A stretch of DNA of 26,044 bases from positions 1-26,044 of the forward strand of contig JAZNGZ010000087.1 in the NCBI GenBank assembly GCA_045576735.1. Reading direction: 5' to 3'. The notes below the pieces were generated by a model. The model saw only the letters and a program-made list of their open reading frames with translations. It was not told the DNA's origin and searched no databases. Below are positions 21,239 to 26,044 of this stretch, piece after piece. The first letter of the stretch is position 1, and the number at the start of each line of letters is the position of its first letter. A program made the position numbers and the translations under genes. The DNA is from RGIG4079 sp045576735 (GTDB lineage Bacteria; Bacteroidota; Bacteroidia; Bacteroidales; Muribaculaceae).

Positions 21239-21246
21239 TATCTTTG
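21239..21246 (+). promoter_or_regulatory. Promoter -7 box of ssrA
   Basis: TATCTTTG, 37 nt before the mature tmRNA 5' end, so the precursor has a short 5' leader to be removed. The -33 region is weak. Confidence 0.6.
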
Positions 21247-21283
21247 TACCGCAATAACATTAGTTCTGCAAATAAACACAAAC

Positions 21284-21680
21284 GGGGCTGACTGGCTTTG
21301 ACAGCGTGTAGAGGTGGTGTGTAAGCACGCAGAGAAATGATGGCTACTCTCTTTAAACAGGGACATCAACAATTTTAAATGGCGAAAATAACTACGCTCT
21401 TGCTGCTTAATTGAAGTATAGTAGATTAGCTTAATCTCTGCAACAGTTGCGGAGACAAGACATCACCCAATTGTCCTTTTCCCGAGACGGATTGAACAGG
21501 TGGTGCAGGTAAATCGGGAATAGGTGATCAAGAGCCTCGCGCGATTGCCGAAATTTTAGAGGATAAGGTTGTGGTTGGTTGTCTTTTGCCTGCCACTGCT
21601 CGAAAACCAAGAAAAGACTAAGCGTGTAGAAAGCTCATTAGTTCCGCGTTTGGACGAGGGTTCAAACCCCTCCAGCTCCA
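21284..21680 (+). ncRNA. ssrA: Transfer-messenger RNA (tmRNA)
   Basis: The 5' GGGGCTG pairs with CAGCTCC near the 3' end (21673-21679, one G-T pair), followed by discriminator A; the CCA tail is not encoded. The T arm is GAGGG-TTCAAAC-CCCTC. The tag reading frame is GGC GAA AAT AAC TAC GCT CTT GCT GCT TAA (21381-21410), encoding GENNYALAA, a Bacteroidota-type tag ending in the ALAA degradation signal. tmRNA with SmpB frees stalled ribosomes and marks the partial protein for proteolysis. The mature length is about 397 nt, one-piece type. A terminator follows 44 nt downstream. Confidence 0.96.
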
Positions 21681-21723
21681 CATAGGCAGTTGATTAACAG
21701 TGAAAAAGTTATCAACAAGGGCG

Positions 21724-21751
21724 AAAAAAGGCACTGAAAAGTGCCTTTTTT
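21724..21751. terminator. Bidirectional terminator between ssrA and ugd
   Basis: AAAAAAGGCACT-GAAA-AGTGCCTTTTTT: a perfect 12-bp stem with a GAAA tetraloop, so A and T tracts serve both directions. It touches the ugd stop codon. Confidence 0.92.
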
Positions 21752-21752
21752 C

Positions 21753-23063
21753 TTATCCTATTTTGTAGTATGTGAATTCGTGTTGGTCGAGTTCGTTTCG
21801 GTCATAGATGTTTCGGCCATCGATAATCACTTTTTGTTTCATCACTTTGCCAAGTACGGCGAAGTTGGGGAAACGGAATTCGCGCCATTCGGTCACTAAT
21901 AATAATGCATCGGCATCAAGAGCGGCATCATACATGTCGGTTCCGTAGGCAACTTTATCGCCTATGCGGCGTTGACACTCTTCAATTGCGATGGGGTCAT
22001 AAACTTTGACATTTCCACCTGCGGCGATAATTTTGTCGATGAGTATTAATGATGGGGCCTCACGCATATCGTCGGTTTCGGGTTTGAATGCAAGCCCCCA
22101 CACGGCGATGCTTTTACCTGCAATGTCACCATTGAAATGCTTCATAAGTTTGTCGAATAGCACCTCTTTTTGTCGCTCATTAACCTCTTCCACAGCTTTT
22201 AGCACACGCATTGAATATCCGGCTTTTTCGGCTGTTTTAATGAGAGCTTTTACATCTTTAGGGAAACAGCTACCTCCATATCCACAACCGGGATAAAGGA
22301 ATTTTTTGCCTATGCGGTTGTCAGAACCGATTCCTTTTCGCACCATGTTTACGTCGGCACCCACCAATTCACAAAGGTTGGCAATGTCGTTCATAAATGA
22401 AATGCGAGTGGCAAGCATTGCATTTGCTGCATATTTAATCATTTCGGCCGAGGGTATGTCGGTGAATATCATGCGGTCGTTGACGAGCATGAATGGCTTG
22501 TAGAGTCGCGACATGATTTTGCGAGCACGTTCGGTTTCCACTCCCACTACTACACGGTCGGGGCTCATGAAGTCTTTAATCGCTGCGCCTTCTTTGAGAA
22601 ATTCGGGATTAGAAGCAACGTCAAATTCCACGTTTACTCCACGTTTATCAATCTCTGCCTGTATTGTCGCTTTTACTTTTGCCGCTGTACCTACCGGCAC
22701 TGTGCTTTTCGTTACAACAACGGTGTATTTGTTTATGTGTTGACCAATAGTGCGAGCTACTGCAAGCACATATTTGAGGTCGGCGCTGCCATCTTCGTCG
22801 GGAGGAGTGCCTACGGCGCTAAACACCACGTCGACATCATCGAGAACTTTAGTGAGGTCAGTCTCAAATTTCAAACGACGAGCTTTGATGTTTTTCTTTA
22901 CCATTTCTTCGAGCCCGGGCTCGTAGATGGGTATAATCCCATTCTTGAGATTTTCAATCTTGGTTTGGTCCACATCAACGCATGTTACGTTAATGCCCAT
23001 GTCAGAGAAACATGTGCCTGAAACTAATCCTACGTATCCGGTTCCAACGATAGCTATATTCAT
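21753..23063 (-). CDS. ugd: UDP-glucose 6-dehydrogenase
   Basis: 436 residues, typical of the family. The N-terminal NAD-binding Rossmann motif is VGTGYVGLVSG (6-16), the middle has SNPEFLKEG (151-159) and SAEMIKYAANAMLATRISF (205-223), and the catalytic cysteine is Cys266 in GGSCFPKD. The C-terminal UDP-binding domain has AVWGLAFKPETDDMREAPS. The enzyme oxidises UDP-glucose twice with NAD+ to UDP-glucuronate, a precursor for capsule, exopolysaccharide or lipid-linked glycans in the cytoplasm. Its ATG overlaps the TGA of the acyltransferase gene (ATGA), so translation of the pair is coupled, suggesting both serve one surface polysaccharide pathway. It ends at the terminator shared with ssrA. 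Confidence 0.95.
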   Translation of the reverse strand: MNIAIVGTGYVGLVSGTCFSDMGINVTCVDVDQTKIENLKNGIIPIYEPGLEEMVKKNIKARRLKFETDLTKVLDDVDVVFSAVGTPPDEDGSADLKYVLAVARTIGQHINKYTVVVTKSTVPVGTAAKVKATIQAEIDKRGVNVEFDVASNPEFLKEGAAIKDFMSPDRVVVGVETERARKIMSRLYKPFMLVNDRMIFTDIPSAEMIKYAANAMLATRISFMNDIANLCELVGADVNMVRKGIGSDNRIGKKFLYPGCGYGGSCFPKDVKALIKTAEKAGYSMRVLKAVEEVNERQKEVLFDKLMKHFNGDIAGKSIAVWGLAFKPETDDMREAPSLILIDKIIAAGGNVKVYDPIAIEECQRRIGDKVAYGTDMYDAALDADALLLVTEWREFRFPNFAVLGKVMKQKVIIDGRNIYDRNELDQHEFTYYKIG

Positions 23064-24067
23064 GATTTTGATGTTTTAATGTCGATATATTGAGGTTTTG
23101 ATAGACGAAGCACGCGATGCACTATCGGAATTTGATATAGTAATAACGAAACAATAAGTGCAAAAAGTATTTTTTCGAGTATTGTCTGTTCGTAATTGTC
23201 GATAAAAAAGAGTAGCTTTGAAGTAATATAGTGGGCCCCACCAACGGTGAATTCAAGGAAATGTATTAAGTAAATCAGGATTGATATAGCCCCTAATCGA
23301 GCTAAAATGTTAGCAATTTTGGGGGTTAAGATGCAACAATAATAACTTAATTGTGAAACAATAAAGATGCCTCCCAAAGAACCTAATATATATAATGGGA
23401 ACATTCGATATTGGCCGGTGAAAATGTCGCAAGGTCCTATATTATATAGTATTGTAGCAAATACAATGGCAAGAATCCACCATATTATGGCATTGGATTT
23501 GGGTGTTATTGAATTATAAGCCTTGAACATGTAGCCTGCATGGAAAAAGATAATTGCTGCGCATGCTTGGGGAATGAGAAAAGGTATAACTCGTATGTAA
23601 TAAATACTTAAGTAGTAACCGATAGTCGTAATGGCTATAATAACTAAAGTGCTATAGATGTATCCTTTGATGTATCGGTTAACAATAGTATATATGATGG
23701 AACATACAAATAATGCAGAAAAGAACCATAGCATGGATCCATAATTGTTGTTAAGAAAAGGTCCTCCACCGGTAAGCAATGGGGAAATACGCTCCCATAA
23801 GTTGAAGCTTTGATTGTAAATATAAAGGCAAATAAATATTATGGAAATACAAATTCCGCCAATAAGGTAGGGGATAAATAACCTTTGAGCCTCATATTTT
23901 AATGCGTTAGCAATAGATTTGGGCTTAAAAAAATATCCCCCCACGAAAAAGAACAACTGTAAAGTACAGATGTAAACCAATGGTTGTCGCCAATCGTGAA
24001 CACAATGAGCCACTATCACTCCCATGATAGCAATAAATTTCATTATGTCGAAGACCGGGTTGCGCAT
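23060..24067 (-). CDS. Acyltransferase family 3 membrane protein
   Basis: 335 residues with about ten hydrophobic segments. It opens MRNPVFDIMKFIAIMGVIVA, then His21 and a basic loop (HDWRQP), followed by LQLFFFVGGYFF, a usual acyltransferase-3 start where the histidine in the first helix is important for transfer. The later blocks FLNNNYGSMLWFFSALF and YLIHFLEF fit the family. Such enzymes move acetyl or other acyl groups onto extracytoplasmic sugars, for example on O-antigen or exopolysaccharide; the acceptor is unknown. The gene is the first of a two-gene unit with ugd, with a 4-nt overlap. Confidence 0.87.
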   Translation of the reverse strand: MRNPVFDIMKFIAIMGVIVAHCVHDWRQPLVYICTLQLFFFVGGYFFKPKSIANALKYEAQRLFIPYLIGGICISIIFICLYIYNQSFNLWERISPLLTGGGPFLNNNYGSMLWFFSALFVCSIIYTIVNRYIKGYIYSTLVIIAITTIGYYLSIYYIRVIPFLIPQACAAIIFFHAGYMFKAYNSITPKSNAIIWWILAIVFATILYNIGPCDIFTGQYRMFPLYILGSLGGIFIVSQLSYYCCILTPKIANILARLGAISILIYLIHFLEFTVGGAHYITSKLLFFIDNYEQTILEKILFALIVSLLLYQIPIVHRVLRLSKPQYIDIKTSKS

Positions 24068-24087
24068 TACAATGTGAAAATCCGTCG

Positions 24088-24095
24088 CAAAGTTA
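24088..24095 (-). promoter_or_regulatory. Promoter -7 box of the acyltransferase-ugd unit
   Basis: Minus-strand TAACTTTG, 20 nt upstream of the acyltransferase ATG. No clear -33 TTG. Confidence 0.55.
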
Positions 24096-24266
24096 CTGTA
24101 ATGAATTGAAATTATAAAATAGTTTTATGTTATTTTTTTTATAGCAAATAAAAAGAGTGATTATTTTATGTGAAAAGTGAGTGTTTTTAAATGGTTGATT
24201 TATATGGTGTTGTTGTGGTTTGGGCTAGTTGGCTTAAAAATATTTTGAAAAAAAATGGTCAAAACA

Positions 24267-24297
24267 TTTGCCAATTCAAAAATAATGCCTAGCTTTG
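24267..24297 (+). promoter_or_regulatory. Promoter of the tRNA operon
   Basis: TTTG (24267-24270), a 19-nt spacer and TAGCTTTG (24290-24297), followed 11 nt later by the first tRNA. The region between 24096 and 24266 is A/T-rich and shows nothing else. Confidence 0.7.
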
Positions 24298-24307
24298 CAA
24301 CGCAATT

Positions 24308-24380
24308 GCCAAAATAGCTCAGTTGGTAGAGCCCAACCTTGCCAAGGTTGGGGTCGCGGGTTCGAGTCCCGTTTTTCGCT
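24308..24380 (+). tRNA. tRNA-Gly (GCC), variant copy with acceptor mismatch
   Basis: A 73-nt cloverleaf with anticodon GCC (24341-24343), T arm with GTTCGAGTC, discriminator T. It differs from the next copy at only two positions: C instead of G at position 3, which leaves a C-C mismatch at 3:70 in the acceptor stem, and C instead of A at position 26. It is first in a three-tRNA operon. Charging and processing efficiency may be affected. Confidence 0.9.
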
Positions 24381-24428
24381 CAAATAGAACAATGACATAC
24401 ATCAATCTTTGTAAAAGAGATTAGAATT

Positions 24429-24501
24429 GCGAAAATAGCTCAGTTGGTAGAGCACAACCTTGCCAAGGTTGGGGTCGCGGGTTCGAGTCCCGTTTTTCGC
24501 T
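24429..24501 (+). tRNA. tRNA-Gly (GCC)
   Basis: A 73-nt cloverleaf with a fully paired acceptor stem GCGAAAA/TTTTCGC, D arm AGCTCAGTTGGTAGAGC, anticodon GCC at 24462-24464, and T arm CGGGTTCGAGTCCCG. CCA is not encoded. It decodes GGC and GGU. Confidence 0.96.
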
Positions 24502-24542
24502 CTAATTTTTTTGTAAAAATTTCAACACGAAGGTTGATACTC

Positions 24543-24626
24543 GTCCGGGTGGTGGAATTGGTAGACACGCTACTTTGAGGGGGTAGTGGCCGTTCGGCTG
24601 TGTGAGTTCGAATCTCATCTCGGACA
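24543..24626 (+). tRNA. tRNA-Leu (GAG)
   Basis: 84 nt, class II with a long variable arm (GGCCGTTCGGCT). The acceptor stem is GTCCGGG/CTCGGAC with one G-T pair, the anticodon GAG is at 24577-24579 in loop TTGAGGG, and the T arm contains GTTCGAATC. It decodes CUC and CUU. The last gene of the tRNA operon. Confidence 0.95.
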
Positions 24627-24638
24627 CGTTTTGTTTAT

Positions 24639-24669
24639 AAGGTTGATTGTAGTGCAGTCAACCTTTTTT
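24639..24669 (+). terminator. Terminator of the tRNA operon
   Basis: Stem AAGGTTGA (24639-24646)/TCAACCTT (24658-24665) followed by T's to 24669. Confidence 0.85.
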
Positions 24670-24713
24670 CGTTGTAGATTAATGTTATGTGATAAATAAA
24701 AAGAGTAAAGATA

Positions 24714-24743
24714 TTGTAAGTTGATAAAAATATATTAAATTTG
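24714..24743 (+). promoter_or_regulatory. Promoter of the zinc-ribbon/SPOR gene
   Basis: TTG (24714-24716), a 19-nt spacer and TAAATTTG (24736-24743). The ATG is at 24790. Confidence 0.6.
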
Positions 24744-24789
24744 TCGTTTCATAATAAAACTAAACCATTCACTTACTGAAAATATCAAT

Positions 24790-25771
24790 ATGGCATTGAA
24801 ATATTGTCCCAAATGTGGAACTAAAACATACGATAATGCTAAATTCTGCGTAAATTGTGGTTTGGCATTTGACGCGTATGTTGACGAAACTGATAATCTT
24901 GAAAAAAAAACTGAGTTACCTTCGGTTGATGAAGTAAAACAACAATCTACTCAAATAGTTGAGCAGAATGAAGCTGTTGATTCCAAAACATTAATTAAAG
25001 AATCGGCATTTGTTCTAGAGAAGGATTCAAATGAAGATTTTGAAAAGGATATTAATCCAAAACAAGAAACAATGGATGAAGAACCGACAGCCATTTCGCC
25101 ATTAGTAGAGAATGCTGAACCCATTGATGATGATGTTATGATGATGTCATCTTCAACCGTCAAAGAGGAGTTGTTTGATACAGGTACTGACGATGAAGAG
25201 GTGGTAATGTATAGTCAATCTGTTGAACCGAATGACAAAGAAGTTGGTATAGATGAGCTAGATAAAATTAAAGCCATTGATGCAGGGTTACCTTTGCCTC
25301 AACCCAAAATGATGTTGAGTTTTAAAACAATGTTGTTATGCTTTGTTTTATCGGTAGCCGGTATAATTGGGGTTTTGAGCATTAAATTAAGTACGAGTGA
25401 AAACAAACAGCAAACTAATGAACAAACTGAGGAGGTGTCAAAGTCTGATGCCGAAGAAAAGAATGCAGTTGACGACGCAAACGCTAATGCTGGCAAAAAA
25501 AAGTAGCTCTACTTTTATTATGCCAGAACAATCAGGGTCATTAAAAGAAGTTGCTTTTCATGTGATTGTCTCATCGGTAAAGGATAAAGATGCAGCTAAG
25601 AAGCTTGCAACAAAATATAATGGATATGTAATTGAAAGTGATAATAACGGTTATCATAAAATTGCGGTTTATAGAAGTTTAAAGAAAGATGAGGCCTATC
25701 TTTATGTTGATTCAGTCGTGAAAAAGAATGGCGGTAGTGCATGGGTGTTTGAAGGAAAAGCAATAAATTAA
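24790..25771 (+). CDS. Zinc-ribbon, single-pass membrane, SPOR-domain protein with frame change at an A8 tract
   Basis: The first frame (24790-25506, 238 residues) has a zinc ribbon with Cys6, Cys9, Cys20 and Cys23 (CPKCG...FCVNCG), a long acidic linker, a membrane segment at about 178-199 (TMLLCFVLSVAGIIGVLSI) and a hydrophilic tail ending at TAG right after eight A's (25495-25502). The next frame carries a SPOR-like domain (AFHVIVSSVKDKDAAKKLA to GGSAWVFEGK) up to TAA 25769-25771. Removing one A joins them into a 326-residue protein of coherent design: cytoplasmic zinc ribbon, one helix, external SPOR domain. SPOR domains bind peptidoglycan lacking side chains, often at division sites. The frame change may be a true mutation, a sequencing error in the homopolymer, or a site for transcript slippage. 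Confidence 0.8.
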
Positions 25772-25804
25772 ATAAGGCTTTTATGTCGTATGATAAAATT
25801 ATAC

Positions 25805-25838
25805 AAAAGGATGGATATATGAATGTCTGTCCTTTTTT
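25805..25838 (+). terminator. Terminator after the SPOR gene
   Basis: Arms AAAAGGA (25805-25811) and TCCTTTT (25830-25836), continuing into TT; the loop is 18 nt, so it is of moderate strength. Confidence 0.6.
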
Positions 25839-25880
25839 GATTAAGTAATGAATTTATTGAATAGGATGAAGATTCCAAAC

Positions 25881-25970
25881 CGAAGTGCGACACCAGCGGT
25901 GAAAATAATATGAAAAACACCGCGGGTTTGCCCAGCGGTTGGGGCGCGTAGCCCCAAAGAGCGAATCTCA
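25881..25970. repeat. GC-rich block with successive hairpins
   Basis: A locally GC-rich island in A/T-rich sequence. It contains CACC-AGC-GGTG (25891-25901), CGCGGG-TTTG-CCC(A)GCG (25921-25937) and a perfect TTGGGGC-GCGTA-GCCCCAA (25939-25957). No convincing gene is present on either strand. It may be a short interspersed element; copies elsewhere cannot be checked here. Confidence 0.4.
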
Positions 25971-25993
25971 GAAAAAAAGGTTTAATTAGCAAA

Positions 25994-26018
25994 ATAAAAA
26001 AAGGAGACCGAAGTCTCC
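25994..26018 (-). terminator. Terminator of a minus-strand gene beyond the right edge
   Basis: Read on the minus strand: GGAGAC-TTCG-GTCTCC (26018-26003) followed by a T-rich tail TTTTTTTATT. This UUCG-capped hairpin must end a transcript whose gene lies to the right of the window. Confidence 0.8.
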
Positions 26019-26044
26019 CAAAGATTAATTAATTTTGTTTTGCT

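Noticed and set aside
21709..21717. DnaA box (TTATCAACA) suggesting a replication origin
   Set aside because: A single imperfect box in the ssrA trailer, without clustering, an AT-rich unwinding region or dnaA/dnaN neighbours.
25495..25503. Programmed -1 ribosomal frameshift on A-AAA-AAG
   Set aside because: The -1 frame ends after about 13 codons and does not reach the SPOR domain; a +1 change (or loss of one A) is needed.
25768..25992. 74-codon minus-strand open frame at the right end
   Set aside because: It overlaps a terminator and the GC-rich hairpin island, has no recognisable motif, and no promoter was found.

Overview
The window looks like a chromosomal segment of a Bacteroidota bacterium, most likely order Bacteroidales (a Muribaculaceae-like gut lineage is a guess). 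Three things support this: the ruvA-sprA gene pair, with SprA being the giant outer-membrane channel of type IX secretion; repeated occurrence of the Bacteroidota promoter (-7 box TAnnTTTG, often with TTG 19-20 nt upstream); and a tmRNA whose tag reads GENNYALAA.

Layout. 1-205: the 3' end of an IS30-type transposase, then a short intergenic repeat. 220-1548: a minus-strand two-gene unit for a B3/B4 (PheRS editing-like) protein and a YrdC/YciO protein. 1571-1655: a candidate small RNA with its own promoter and terminator. 1656-1997: a second copy of the repeat plus low-complexity sequence. 1998-10146: the ruvA-sprA operon (minus). 10211-11643: an AGCS sodium:amino acid symporter (plus). 11663-13228: two tandem PIG-L/LmbE deacetylases with twin-arginine leaders (minus).

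13355-19348 is the accessory region and the most unusual part. Four paralogous small secreted proteins (A-D, all minus strand) alternate with plus-strand genes. Three of them share a divergent intergenic region with a different plus-strand partner: an intact AAA ATPase/DUF4143 gene, a 5'-truncated ATPase/DUF4143 gene preceded by a 32-bp-period repeat, and a HigB-HigA toxin-antitoxin pair whose toxin carries an in-frame stop. The paralogs keep near-identical signal peptides, 5' ends and C-termini but differ completely in the middle, which resembles short YD/RHS-like repeats.

19448-21751 holds a rod-shaped 6S-like RNA candidate (minus), an NhaC-family antiporter (minus, TTG start) and the tmRNA gene ssrA (plus). 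21753-24095 is an acyltransferase-3 gene translationally coupled to UDP-glucose 6-dehydrogenase, suggesting surface polysaccharide work. 24267-24669 is a tRNA operon (Gly-GCC, Gly-GCC, Leu-GAG). 24714-25838 is a zinc-ribbon/membrane/SPOR protein gene interrupted by a frame change at an eight-A tract. The right edge holds a GC-rich hairpin block and a minus-strand terminator of a gene lying outside the window.

Functional calls rest on recognisable motifs read by eye; no database search was run.
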